A stretch of DNA of 64,000 bases. It comes from Hygrophila difformis (Eukaryota > Streptophyta > Magnoliopsida > Lamiales > Acanthaceae). The stretch is taken from NCBI GenBank assembly GCA_030278955.1, contig JAOANR010000015.1, forward strand, positions 18,323,073 to 18,387,072, in the 5' to 3' direction. Made by a program: the position numbers and the translations under genes. This document shows positions 54,098-64,000 of the stretch, piece after piece. The first letter of the stretch is position 1, and every line of letters starts with the position of its first letter. A model generated the notes under the pieces. That model was not told the DNA's origin and did no database searches. It saw only the letters and a list, made by a program, of their open reading frames with translations.

Positions 54098-55349
54098 AGG
54101 TTTTACCCTATTTTCAGAAAGACAGAGAAGTTGCTTTCTGAAACGTAGTGTACTTACTCGATTATTGTCTGTATCCAAAAAAATATACACCTACTAGATT
54201 ATTGGCCATTGGATTTGTTGGCAAAAAGGTGCCAGTGGAGCGGGCGGAAAAAATTGAAGAAAAGTACCAAACCACATTTTATGATTTGATTTTTGACAAG
54301 AAATTTATTGCTCAAAAATTGTATTGTTGGCTTTGTTATTGACTTATCACAACTTATTAGTAGTTTGTTAAACCAACACATTTCAAAAGTCAAAAGTCGT
54401 CTTGCAAAGTTGTTCGAATTTTATTTTGATAAATTAGGAATCATGTTGCAGCTACAATTACCGAAAATGGTGGAATTTAAGGATAATGGTTGCCTCGATT
54501 GATATATTCTTGCAACATAGTTTTATTAGTAGTACACACTACACAATATAATATACAAAACATAAAAATAAGGTGGCAGCTACAGTACTTGCACTTGCAC
54601 TTGCACTTGCACTTGCAGGTACACTACTAAAAATATTATTGTGAATTTGGTAGGTAAAACTGTGCAGTATGTAACGAAATTCGATCGCTAATATCTTTTG
54701 TGACCAAATTTTATCAAAAATTTTTGGTCGACAGAACAAAAAATTCTTGAAATGTATGATGAGAGAAATGAGTTTTGTGATGGCAAAATCTGATGGTAGG
54801 TGTCTATGTATTATTCAGTAATGGCAATTGGCAAGAGGTAATTATGTGATGTTCCCTCCATATTGTGTGGAGTCTAAGAATATATAAATGATGGTTTAGT
54901 AATAATATTCATATTTGGTGATTTTTTCGTTTAATATTGATTCTAAGATTGGATTGGTATGCTATGTAGAGAGTGTTATCATGTAAACAAGGGGTTGATT
55001 GATGATCACTACAAGAAAAGCCTGATTTCCGAGACCATAAATTCTTGTAAACAAGGGGTTGATTGATGCGATGCATTACAGTATGTATGGCGTTTTGATT
55101 TTGATGAAATACGTGTTGTGTTAGAATTTAATTATGTGGATGTATACATTGTGCTTTTGGTTTTTAAATATTTTATATGTTGATCGCATTGTTATATAAT
55201 TCATTTGTGGGAACGCGTATGGACTGTAAATTCTTGTTGGCTGTTGCAATTGTTTGCTTTAGGGTGTTGTAATTATATGATGTGTGATGGATGGTATGTG
55301 ATGTCCATGATTGTTTTTTTGATGAGTATTGATGTTCCATTTTAAGGGT
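54098..55349. other. intergenic with CACTA traces, no gene recognised
   Basis: Small overlapping open frames at 54148-54502 have no recognisable product. 54660-54740 has TCGATCGCTAATATC and TTTTGGTCGAC, remnants of CACTA-type subterminal motifs. A CACTACAAGAAAA end sits at 55007 within a short duplicated segment. Confidence 0.5.
54588..54617. repeat. (CTTGCA)5 hexamer repeat
   Basis: Five perfect tandem units. Confidence 0.95.
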
Positions 55350-55926
55350 TGTTAACCCAACAAAATATATATTATAGCCCATCCAAGTTTACCTGGCCCA
55401 GTCCGTGAAAATATATCCGGAAAAGAGAACGTACTTTCAAAAGGCCCAATTTATTTTTTGGCTCGGTCCAATTCAAGATTTATGCGGATAATGACCAAGG
55501 GAAGCTGAGTGACATGGGAGTGATGAGAACCATCAACCCTCCCAAGCTGTCAATCCTCGAGCCGCCATCCTCGCGTGCGCCGTATGCCGCCATCCTCTCG
55601 CGTGCGCCGTATGTGTAACAGAAGTCAAGGGAAGAGACGGCGCCATCACGCGTCTCATTAATGCAGCCTGCAGCCTGGAGGTCTCACTCTCTATAAAAGG
55701 AGGAAGAGGCATGAAAGAAGGGGGCATCCACATACACCCTAAGAGGATCGCTTTACTTTCAATTTTTCATTCATGCACTTGTTTCATTCTGCAATTTCAA
55801 TTCCTGCTTTTACATTCCTGCCAATTTTCCATTCCTTTACAGCCTTGCTTAAATTATTGTAATTCCCCTCACTAAACCTTGTAATAATCCTCAATATTGT
55901 TCAATCAAAAAAATTCTTGGTTAACA
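55350..55926 (+). repeat. 5' LTR of the Tat-like element
   Basis: 577 bp with terminal inverted TGTTAACC / GGTTAACA. A TATA box lies near the middle and pyrimidine-rich sequence follows. Ends set by the inverted termini and the primer-site-like sequence. Confidence 0.85.
55692..55698 (+). promoter_or_regulatory. TATA box in the Tat-like LTR
   Basis: CTATAAAAGGAGG; transcription would start near 55722. Confidence 0.7.
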
Positions 55927-55928
55927 AA

Positions 55929-55948
55929 TTAGCACGCCCAGTGGGACC
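55929..55948 (+). other. primer-binding-site-like sequence
   Basis: TTAGCACGCCCAGTGGGACC lies two bases after the LTR end, the position of a primer site. I could not match it with confidence to a particular tRNA 3' end. Confidence 0.6.
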
Positions 55949-55979
55949 CGAGGTGGAAACCATATCCGCTTGAAAGTGT

Positions 55980-57890
55980 ATGCAACTCAGATCTGGACGA
56001 GTAGTAAGAGACTTAACACAAAGATTTGGAGAAATGTCGCTACATGAAGAAACTCCAGTAAGAACACCGTCTGAGAACGTCGATGATACGGCGACTACCT
56101 CTCAACCACCGCAGGGGATAATGCAAGTCCCAACTTTTTCGGAACAAATACGGCTATCGATAAATGAATCGATGGCTGAATTCATGCCTTTACTGACAAG
56201 GCACCTTATGGATGTATTGCGGCCTGCCATGGCCGATCAAACTGACAGGATATGTGGATCCCTGCGTACTCCACAAGAGGGATATATCCCTGGCATGAAT
56301 ATGTCACCAAGCGTTACAGGACCGTATGGCGGTCTACAAAAGACTTGGGGGACTGGCCAGCCATCACTATCTGAGTTTGGAGCACCACCTCCTATGATGT
56401 ATGCTCCATCAGGATACTTAATGGCATCTAGCGCTGTTCCGCCATTTGGAGTGGCGGCTCCCATTCCAGCCGCCATGCATAATCTAGGTACTGGAGGAGG
56501 ACACATGCAACCTCAAGTCACCAATATACCTTTGGTTGCCAACATGCGTCAGGCCGCCTCCCCATTGCCTCAGGCCGCCCATCATCAGGCTGCCTCCCCA
56601 TTGCCTCAGGCCACCCATCATCAGGCCGCCTCCCCATTTCATCAGGCTGCCCAGTATCAGGCCTCCAACCCACATCAGGCCGCCCAGCAACAGGCCTCCA
56701 GTCCACACTTGGCCGCTCAGTATCAGGCCTCCAGTCCACACCAGGCCGCCATGCAACCTCAGGCCGCCAACCCATACCCGGCCGCCAACATAAGTCGTCC
56801 GGCCACCAACATGAGTCATCCGGCCGCCAACTTGGCCTCAGCCGCCAACATGACTCAGGCCGCCATGGCTCATTCGGCCGCCAACTTGGTCTCGACCGCC
56901 ACCATGGTCCAGGCCGCCATGCCTCAGGCCGCCATGGCTCATCCGACCGCCATATATCAACAAGCTGCCATGCCTCCTGCACAGGCGCCTGTAGTGTCGC
57001 CCGAGTTGTTAGCAGATATGATGCAACAACATTTCGGCATTCAATTAAGGCCGATGGAACGGCCCACCTATAGGAAACCATACCCGGATTGGGTAGACAC
57101 GATGCAGCCTTACCCTAAAGGCTTCAAAATGCCCGAGTTCACCACGTTCTCGGGAGACGACGACAAATCAACCGTAGAACACGTGGGCAGGTTTACTGCT
57201 CAGTGTGGGGAAGCAGCGGCCAACAACTGGCTGAAGTTAAGATTGTTCAGTTCCTCTTTGACTGGACCCGCATTTGCTTGGTTTGCATCCTTGCGGCCAA
57301 ATTCAATTCAAAATTGGGCCGATCTCGAGCGGACATTTCACGACAGATTTTATACACCTCTGTCGCAGGTTAGTCTTGCAGATCTCACTAACACCAAACA
57401 ATTTGCCGATGAGACGGCAAGCTCTTTTATTAATAGATTACAACGCATTAAAGGCCGATGTACTATGACAATACCCGATAAAGAAATAGTCAATATAGCA
57501 GTGGCTAATATGTTACCAAAATTGAGAGAACATTTAATTGTGCAGGATGCAACTGACCTTGCCCAGCTGGCCGAGAGAGCGGCCCGTGTGGAAAAATTCC
57601 CGAGGGAGCAGGAAGAGAGGCGTCCTATGCGTCGAGTCCATTTCGAAGAAATAAAACTCAGTGATGATGAGGACGAACCTATAGAGGTGGCTGTCGCAGA
57701 GCTAGTTCAGACAGCCAAACCACATACATGTGCGGCTCTCAAGCCGCCAAAACAAAGAGAGGCTAAATATAAGCCTGAAGAAGACCTTTTTGACATGGGC
57801 AAAGCGGACCAAGTGTTCGATGCCCTACTCAAAGACGGTGTGATCAAGTTGCCTGAAGGGCAAAAATTACCAGCGGCCGAGGAAATTTGA
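55980..57890 (+). CDS. gag of the Tat-like element, N-terminal and capsid part
   Basis: 636 codons from MQLRSGRVVRDLTQRFGE. Residues about 180-330 are an Ala/Gln/Pro-rich repeat tract (units like QAASPLPQAAHH) encoded by tandem CAGGCCGCC blocks. About 390-540 is a Gag capsid domain (FTTFSGDDDKSTVEHV, NNWLKLRLFSSSLTGPAFAW, WADLERTFHDRFY, ETASSFINRLQRIKGRC, ANMLPKLREHLI). The TGA at 57888-57890 interrupts a frame that continues in phase to 59603, directly before the zinc-finger-like motif, so the end is a nonsense mutation rather than the natural C-terminus. Confidence 0.85.
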   Translation: MQLRSGRVVRDLTQRFGEMSLHEETPVRTPSENVDDTATTSQPPQGIMQVPTFSEQIRLSINESMAEFMPLLTRHLMDVLRPAMADQTDRICGSLRTPQEGYIPGMNMSPSVTGPYGGLQKTWGTGQPSLSEFGAPPPMMYAPSGYLMASSAVPPFGVAAPIPAAMHNLGTGGGHMQPQVTNIPLVANMRQAASPLPQAAHHQAASPLPQATHHQAASPFHQAAQYQASNPHQAAQQQASSPHLAAQYQASSPHQAAMQPQAANPYPAANISRPATNMSHPAANLASAANMTQAAMAHSAANLVSTATMVQAAMPQAAMAHPTAIYQQAAMPPAQAPVVSPELLADMMQQHFGIQLRPMERPTYRKPYPDWVDTMQPYPKGFKMPEFTTFSGDDDKSTVEHVGRFTAQCGEAAANNWLKLRLFSSSLTGPAFAWFASLRPNSIQNWADLERTFHDRFYTPLSQVSLADLTNTKQFADETASSFINRLQRIKGRCTMTIPDKEIVNIAVANMLPKLREHLIVQDATDLAQLAERAARVEKFPREQEERRPMRRVHFEEIKLSDDEDEPIEVAVAELVQTAKPHTCAALKPPKQREAKYKPEEDLFDMGKADQVFDALLKDGVIKLPEGQKLPAAEEI

Positions 57891-59603
57891 GGCCGAGCAT
57901 TTTGTAAGTGGCATAATTCGTATACTCATAGCATTACTAAATGCAGGAGTTTTAGAACGGTCATTCAGAATAAAATAAAAGAGGGTCGTTTGAAAATTGC
58001 AGGTATGAAAGTGGATTTAGATCCATTCCCTCAGCTGCCAATTGGTGTTTCTGGACTCATCCCAAACCCAGAAGGTGGTGGCTCCCGTAGCCAGAATGAT
58101 AGAGGAAAGGAACACATTGAAATCGATGAAGAAGATGTGGACTTGTTATCTGATGAGTCCAAGCATGAAGGAAAAGAGTTGTGCAGCAAACAACCAAGAT
58201 TTAAGAACATGTTGATAAAGGACTTCAAGAAGGTCTTGGAAGCCGAAAAAAGAGAGCACCACAAGAAGCAGAACCCTCCTTTGAAGGTTGAAATCTCTAA
58301 GCAGGCGGTAGAGATCCATGAAAATGGGAAACACCAACCTATTGCTCGTGATTATAGGCATGGTGTACAGGTGGTTCCAACCTTGATGAGGCGACCAGAA
58401 CATCCAGTTGAGATTGAAAGGTGGATGAAGAATAGGGCTCAGAACAAAGCCACTCAGAAGGAGTCGCCACCCATGACTAGGAGTCAGTTTAGGCGGGCTC
58501 AAAGACGATATGCCGAGGAAATGCGGCAGTGGGAGGCACAAATCCATAAGTTGGAATCTTCCACGCCTCGGAAGCCAGTACAACCAACTTATTTCAAAGG
58601 AGAGACATCCCAGCAGCGGAGACCCCTTCACGAGAAGGCACACAGTAGGACGGTGGCAAGGGAACCTGATTCACCCATACCACCTCGTGAAGAGAGGTTT
58701 TATGAGGCCTCAAGAAGGCCACCTCAGGCGCCATCACCTTCCGCTAGGGAACCAATACGGGAGAGGCTGCAGCCGCCGTTTTCCTCCACCAGGGGGCCAG
58801 TGAAGGAAAGGTTACAACCACCATCACCTTCTACTACCAAGAGGCCAGTGCGAGAAAGGCTGCAGTGGGCAGAACGAAAGCCTCAGCCGTCATCACCAAG
58901 GTCTAAAATAACCAAAGCTGGACTTCCTCAGACTAACATTTCATCATCAGCTTCTAATGACAAAGGAAAAGCGGTCGCCATAACCGAACCTGATGAAGAA
59001 GGAAGCAAGGTCAAGTCTGCAGGACAGAAGTTCATTGAGAAGCTGGACAAAATGGACATGACGCCTTCAAACATGGCTATGGCTAGTGTGCTAATGAAAT
59101 ACATGGCATATTTGGCGGCCCATGAAGCCGGTGAATTTGGAAGTGAACCACACAGTTTTGAAGGATTCGCGGCCAATTGCAAGACTGTAGAAACCCAGAA
59201 GAAGCCACAGACACAAGTTGAAACGAAATCAACTAGTGAAGCACTTCAAGCGACCAATGAGGCACCACAAGTGAATTTTGGTGCTATTACACCTACAGAG
59301 GTGGAGATCGCTGTGGAGGCCAATCTCAATAAACCTAAAGTCGGGATTAGCGCCCTAGGCATCATGACCGATGAATGTGGCACGATGGATGACATGAATA
59401 TTGACGAAGGGTATGAAGATGATATGTGGGGTAATGTGAACCTCAATATTGATGAGGAGCCTCATGTTGAATTAGACGGCATGGATCTTGAAGATGAGGT
59501 TTTTTGGAAAAATTTGGACAAAGAACTTAAAGAAGCAGACGATAGGAAAGAAGGGCCGAATTCCCTCCGTGCCTATACGGGTCTTTGGATTGGCGGCTGG
59601 TGA
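57891..59603 (+). pseudogene. gag C-terminal part and linker of the Tat-like element
   Basis: Same frame as gag after the TGA. It opens with CKWHNSYTHSITKC, a CX2HX4HX4C zinc-binding motif, then IQNKIKEGRLKIAG. A long hydrophilic, Pro/Arg-rich linker follows, with MTRSQFRRAQRRYAEEM and repeats of P(I/V)(R/K)ERLQPP spaced about 17 residues (58750-58870). Near 59545-59570 the reading passes to another frame that leads to the protease. Function of the linker unknown. Confidence 0.75.
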
Positions 59604-60363
59604 AGAGGTAAGCGATGCCGAATCCGAGATATGGGATGAAGAAGAGCCATCGTTCGCGAGGCTTATTGAAAGAATGGATGAAATGATAGCCGAATTGTCC
59701 CATCCAACCAGGGATGCACCTCCCACGCAAGAACTTGGCGGCTGACATGATGCTTCAAAGGCTGTGGCACAGTTTGCCAAACCCGAAGTTGCCCAGACAA
59801 GGCAACTGAAGCCCTTGTATGTTAAGGCTCACATTGATGGGCGTCCTGTGAACAGGGTATTTGTTGATAATGGAGCGGCAGCCAATGTGATGCCAATGTC
59901 GACTTTGAGGAAGATAGGAAAAAGTGAAAAGGATCTGATCCCTACCAGGGTCAGAATGTGCAGTTTTGTAGGAGAAGCAGCACAACCTGCCGGATTCATA
60001 ACGGCGGACGTCACTATTGGATCCAAGACCATCAAGGTGGCCTTCTTTGTGGTGAAATCTAAGACGTGTTACTCAGCATTGCTTGGGCGCGACTGGATTC
60101 ACATGGCGCAGTGTGTGCCATCCACCCTCCACCAACAGTTGTTAATTTGGGATGGTGACCAGATAGAATTGGTGGAAGCAGATCCTCAACCCTTTGCAGG
60201 ACCGGATGCCAACAATGATGAGGCGATCTTCTACTTAGAAGACATCCAACCTGCATCAGCTCTAATTGGTATGAACATGGATCTGGAATCCATTGACTTC
60301 ACAACAAGCGGCTTCAAGTTACGTTCTGCAGATAGCCGACATGAAGCATCATGCTCTGCATGA
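59560..60363 (+). pseudogene. protease region of the Tat-like element
   Basis: The frame differs by one from gag. It has GLAAGEEVSDAESEIW, a TGA at 59743-59745, then LKPLYVKAHIDGRPVNRVFV and the active site DNGAAANVMP, with LLGRDWIH further on: an aspartic protease of Ty3 type in which DNG replaces the common DSG/DTG. The frame ends at 60363, overlapping the reverse transcriptase frame by 13 bases in another phase. Confidence 0.8.
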
Positions 60364-61733
60364 CGAGCAACTACGACATTTATAAAGACTTGTTACAGCG
60401 GCTCGCCAACACTGAAATAATGATGGGTGCCGAAATCAAGTCCAAAAACCCAACTGACATTCGGCCATCTGAGTGGCCATCTCCTATAAAGCGGACGTTG
60501 CCTAGTCCGAAAGCCAATGAACCACTTGTAAACATCAACCTCGGGACAGAGGCAGAGCCAAAGTTGACCAAGATCAGTGCGTCATTATCGGATGAAAAAC
60601 GGCACCAACTGGTGGAGCTGATCCATAAATATAAGGATTGCTTTGCATGGCAGTACACAGACATGCCAGGACTATCAAGAGATCTGGTGGAACATAAGTT
60701 GCCAACTCACCCAGAATTCAGACCTCATAAGCAGCCGCCAAGACGATTCGACCCAGACACCGTCCCAAAAATAAAGGCCGAAATCGAGAGACTTCTTAAA
60801 GCAGGTTACATTAGAACTTGTCGTTATGTGGAATGGCTTGCAAATATTGTACATGTTATGAAAAAGAACGGTCAATTAAGAGTCTGTATAGACTTTAGGA
60901 ATTTAAACTTGGCAACACCCAAGGATGAATATGTGATGCCTATGGCCGATATGCTCGTTGATGCGGCCGCCGGCCACAAGTTTTTATCATTAATGGTTGG
61001 TTATTCTGGATACAATCAAATCTTCATTTCTGAAAATGATGTACATAAAACAGCTTTTCGCTGCCCAGGGCCAGTCGGCATCTTTGAATGGGTAGTCATG
61101 CCTTTCGGATTGAAGAATGCTGGGGCAACATACCAAAGGGCCATGAATATGATTTTTCATGATTTAATTGGCCATACACTTGAAGTCTACATCGATGACA
61201 TAGTTGTGAAATCATGTGAATTTGATCAACACTTGGATCACCTTGAAGGTGCCTTCATCCGAATGAGGCAACATGGGTTGAAAATTAATCCAGCTAAGTG
61301 TGCCTTCGGAGTGGCGGCAGGGAACTTCTTAGGTTTTCTGGTGCATGAGAGGGGCATTGAGGTAGACCAGAACAAAGCTAAGGCCATCCTGGAGGCTCGT
61401 GCACCAACCAATCTCAAAGAACTGCAGTCATTGATGGGCAAAATCAATTTCCTAAGGAGATTCATTGCCAATGCTGCCGGCAAAATGAAAGCGTTCACTA
61501 CCTTACTTAAAGGAAGAAAGAACGAGAAGTTCGTATGGACGACTGAGCATCAAGCAGCCTTCGAAGAAATAAAAAGAGCATTGGTCAATCCTCCAGTATT
61601 AGTGCCGCCAAGACATGGAATACCTTTAAAACTATATGTATCGGCCGCCGAGGAATCTATCGGGTGCTTGCTTGCACAGGACGATGAAGGCGGCAAGGAG
61701 AGGTCTATCTATTACCTTAGCAAGACTCTATAA
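60351..61733 (+). pseudogene. reverse transcriptase and first RNase H of the Tat-like element, active site altered
   Basis: 460 codons. RT motifs: PRRFDPDTVPKIKAEIERLL, LRVCIDFRNLN, FLSLMVGYSGYNQIFI, FEWVVMPFGLKNAGATYQRA and VYIDDIVVKS. In motif A the catalytic Asp, normally MDGYSGYNQ in this group, is Val (codon 60996-60998), so polymerase activity should be lost. The YIDD box is intact. The first RNase H begins LKLYVSAAEESIG (VSAAEES where an Asp is usual in VSD-type motifs) and is cut by a TAA at 61731-61733, after which the same frame continues. Confidence 0.9.
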
Positions 61734-62452
61734 GGGCCAGATGTAAGATATACTGCATTAGAAAAGTTGTGCTACGCCCTAGTATACTCCTGCAACAAGT
61801 TAGAACACTACATGCTGCCAAGAACAGTTCATGTAGTGGCTCCCTTTGACTTGGTGAAGACCCTTTTGCACAAACCAGCATTAAAGGGTAGACAAGCTAA
61901 GTGGGCTATGAAGATCAGTCCTTTTACCCTTGTACACGTTCCTCAAAAGGCAGTCAAGGGACAAGCTTTAGCTGATTTCTTAGCTCAACACCTTTCGTTG
62001 GTTCTGTCAGAAGATCCCAGAGAAGCTTCCTTTATAGGATTCGAACCTTGGGAGCTAACCTTTGATGGGTCTTGTGCAAGCAGCGGCTCGCGGGCCGGCA
62101 TTACAATCACTAGTCCTCTTGGGGAACATTGGAAGCTTGCTCGGGAGTTAGAGCCTGGCACCACCAACAATCAAGCATAGTACGAAGCTTTGATATTTGG
62201 CCTCGAAACTGCATTACTTAAGGGTGCGAAATCAATTACAATTTTTGGAGACTCCCAAGTTATCCTGAAGCAGTTAACCGGAGAATATGAATGCAAGAGT
62301 CCCAGATTGATTAAGTGCTATGAGACAGCACTAGAACTATTGGGCAAGTTTTCGGACGCTACCATCACACATGTGCCTAGAAGCCAAAATCAAGAGGCCA
62401 ACGAGGCTGCCCAACTTGCTTCAGGCTGCAGTCTTGTCGCCCTAGGGGGGCA
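61734..62452 (+). pseudogene. rest of RNase H plus second (archaeal-like) RNase H
   Basis: In the RT frame after the TAA: ALEKLCYALVYSCNKLEHYM and the connection region. Then comes a second RNase H: WELTFDGSCASSGSRAGITI (first Asp), NNQA followed by TAG where the catalytic Glu codon is expected (62178-62180), then YEALIFGLETALLKGAKSI, FGDSQVILKQLTGEYE (Asp) and NQEANEAAQLASG. This extra domain defines Tat-group elements as I know them. The stop and the loss of Glu inactivate it. Confidence 0.85.
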
Positions 62453-63748
62453 CCACACATTGCCGCCATCACAAGTGAACATGAGGACCAACAAGAGAGT
62501 GGTGATTGGAGGGCCAAGATCATACAGTACCTCGAGAACCCGTCATCTGGGGGAGATAACTCGCTAAAGGTAAAAGCTCTGCGGTACGTGCTGGTCAATG
62601 GTGAACTATTCCGAAGGGCGGTTGATGGATTATTGCTCAAGTGTATAGGCCCCGAGAACGCTAAGTTGGTAATGGGAGAAGTCTATGAGGGGATATGCGG
62701 CTCACATCGGGCAGGGCCGAGCATCCACCGTCATGGATACTTCTGGCCAACCATAATGGAGGACTGTATCACGTATGCTCGCGGTTGTGAGGCTTGCCAA
62801 AAGCACGCCCCAATTCAAAGGGTATCGGCGGAAGAATTACACACAGTCATTAAGCCTTGGCCATTCCGTGGCTGGGGGATGGACATTATTGGGAAAATTC
62901 ATCCGCCATCATTTAAGAATCATTCATTTATACTTGTGGCCACTGATTACTTTACTAAATGGGTGGAAGCATGGCCAATGAAGAAAATCGATCAAGGCGA
63001 CGTAATTAAATTTGTGACTGAGTTGATACATCGGTTTGGAATCCCTCAAACAATCACTGCCGATCAAGGTACAGTGTTCACTGATGAAAAGTTTATAGCT
63101 TTTGCCATACAGTTTGGGATCCGCATCTATCATTCTACTCCATACTATCCCCAAGCAAATGGTCAGGCTGAAGCCACCAATAAGATCTTAATAAGTATGA
63201 TCAAAAAGGCGGTAGGCGAAAAACCTAGGAAATGGCATGAAACCTTATTAGAGGTTCTATGGGCTTACAGAAACTCTAAATCCACAGCTACAGGGTTTAC
63301 GCCGTACTACTTGACATATGGTCATGACGCTGTTTTACCTTTGGAAATAACAGTTCCTTCTCTAAGGGTGGCTCAGCAGCATCACTTAGGCTTATCTAAG
63401 TATGAAGAGGCTATGTTGCAAGAATTGGAGATAGCAGATGGCGACAAGCTGACCGCTCTGGAAAATATCCGTCGCCAAAAGATGAGAATGGCGAGACATT
63501 ACGACAAGAGGGTTCGAGGCAAAACTTTTAACGAGGGAGACCTAGTATGGAAGGTGATTCTACCCTCGGGGGTGCGTGACAATGAAACAGGCAAGTGGTC
63601 TCCAAATTGGGAAGGACCATTCATTGTTACGCAAAGACTACTTAATGGTGCATACAAACTGATGGACATCGATGGCCAAGAACACAAACAGAGTATAAAT
63701 GCAAAATACCTCAAAGTGTTTTATCCATCAGTGTGGGAATCTGAATAA
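62453..63748 (+). pseudogene. integrase of the Tat-like element
   Basis: The frame shifts at a run of six G near 62448-62453; from there it reads openly to TAA at 63748. Order: KVKALRYVLVNGELFRR, HHCC zinc region (SHRAGPSIHRHGYFW ... CEACQKHAP), catalytic core with WGMDIIG, TADQGTVF and NGQAEATNK (D, D, E), then a C-terminal part with YDKRVRGKTFNEGDLVWK and WSPNWEGPFIV (GPF region). No chromodomain follows, as expected for this group. From about 62588 it is an intact 386-codon ORF with all three acidic residues, but it depends on the broken upstream frame for expression. Confidence 0.88.
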
Positions 63749-64000
63749 GAAACGCAAAGTGCATCAAAAGTGGCCAAGTCACAAGCTCGGCCAAAAAAGT
63801 AACAGTAATATCCCAAAAGTAAAGGCAAGAGTTGCCCATCACAAGGCCGATGAGCTAACCCAAAAGTGTACTGAAAACAAAAGCTGTGCAAAACACTAAG
63901 GAGGAGGCTCCCTAGCATCACCCAGTATACGCCGACGCATAAGGGCCCACTAATCACGAGTGCGCTCGAACATGTCCGTCAGACGGAGAAGTGCGGCCGC
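63749..64000 (+). other. sequence after integrase, inside the Tat-like element
   Basis: Non-coding 3' region of the element. No polypurine tract or 3' LTR start was seen before the window ends at a GCGGCCGC site. Confidence 0.5.

Larger units (their letters stand above)
55350..64000 (+). mobile_element. Tat-like Ty3/gypsy retrotransposon, damaged, 3' end outside
   Basis: 5' LTR 55350-55926, primer-site-like sequence, gag, a long linker ORF, protease, reverse transcriptase, RNase H, a second RNase H and integrase in the Ty3 order. The second RNase H (TFDGS...NNQA...GDSQVI) between RT-RH and integrase is the mark of the plant Tat group as I know it. Coding is broken by at least four in-frame stops and about three frame changes, and the RT active site is altered. 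The 3' LTR is beyond the window. Frequent GGCGG / GGCCGCC blocks give it a different base pattern from its AT-rich surroundings. Confidence 0.9.

Noticed and set aside
10768..55020. One giant CACTA element joining the left end at 10768 to later ends
   Set aside because: The 3-bp flank at 10768 (TTG) does not match the AGT at 34122, and the element at 23666 already pairs with that right end.
56484..57081. Minus-strand Gly- and Trp-rich frames over the Tat-like gag
   Set aside because: They mirror the CAGGCCGCC coding repeats of gag and have no independent support.

Overview
This is a piece of a plant nuclear genome, most likely from a eudicot. It has AT-rich intergenic DNA, spliced genes with GT-AG introns, and a dense, layered set of plant transposons: Athila-like and Tat-like Ty3/gypsy elements, Sirevirus-type Ty1/copia, L1-type LINEs, tRNA-derived SINEs, Stowaway, Harbinger, hAT-like, CACTA and Mutator-like elements. 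No species can be named from the sequence alone. I found one complete ordinary host gene: a seven-exon pectate lyase on the minus strand (14926-18388), with a TATA box and paired G-boxes upstream. A short exon-like fragment resembling the THO-complex subunit THO1/HPR1 lies near 7.5 kb.

Layout. 1-5961: an Athila-like element on the minus strand, with an uninterrupted gag-pol frame running off the left edge, a tRNA-Asp-type primer site and a 2.2 kb LTR; it abuts half of a TACCG-motif repeat element. 6.5-14.6 kb: repeats, including a two-way array of a CATTCTGTTTC motif, CTCGAG-motif clusters around a CACTA left end, and a CGGATA-motif element. 14.6-18.9 kb: the pectate lyase gene and its promoter. 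19-23.6 kb: SINEs and a 5'-truncated LINE with an 18-bp target duplication. 23666-34121: a CACTA element (TSD AGT) carrying a young Sirevirus (24396-33502, TSD AAATG) with gag, pol and a third env-like-position ORF. 34-43 kb: nested MITEs, then a 2.46 kb Mutator-like foldback with arms of about 1 kb, and a 119-bp TRIM-like solo LTR beside it. 43-45.4 kb: a decayed LINE. 46.2-49 kb: an old 5' remnant of a Sirevirus relative. 49-54.1 kb: MITEs and a SINE cluster, one SINE carrying two further insertions. 55350-64000: a Tat-like Ty3/gypsy element with an extra RNase H, cut by nonsense and frameshift changes and with the first catalytic aspartate of its reverse transcriptase replaced by valine.

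How the parts relate. The nesting gives relative dates: CACTA before Sirevirus, SINE before Harbinger and Stowaway, foldback before its Stowaway. Only the Athila-like and Sirevirus copies look recently active. The two Sirevirus copies, compared within the window, show that the gag/pol split in the complete one results from a single-base deletion. The foldback, whose transcript would be a long hairpin, is the strongest candidate for a small-RNA source. I did not find a convincing new biological system; the most unusual items are the foldback, the unexplained two-way motif array at 8.6-9.2 kb, the GGCGCC repeats in the Athila-like LTR and the overlapping stop/start codons of the Sirevirus.
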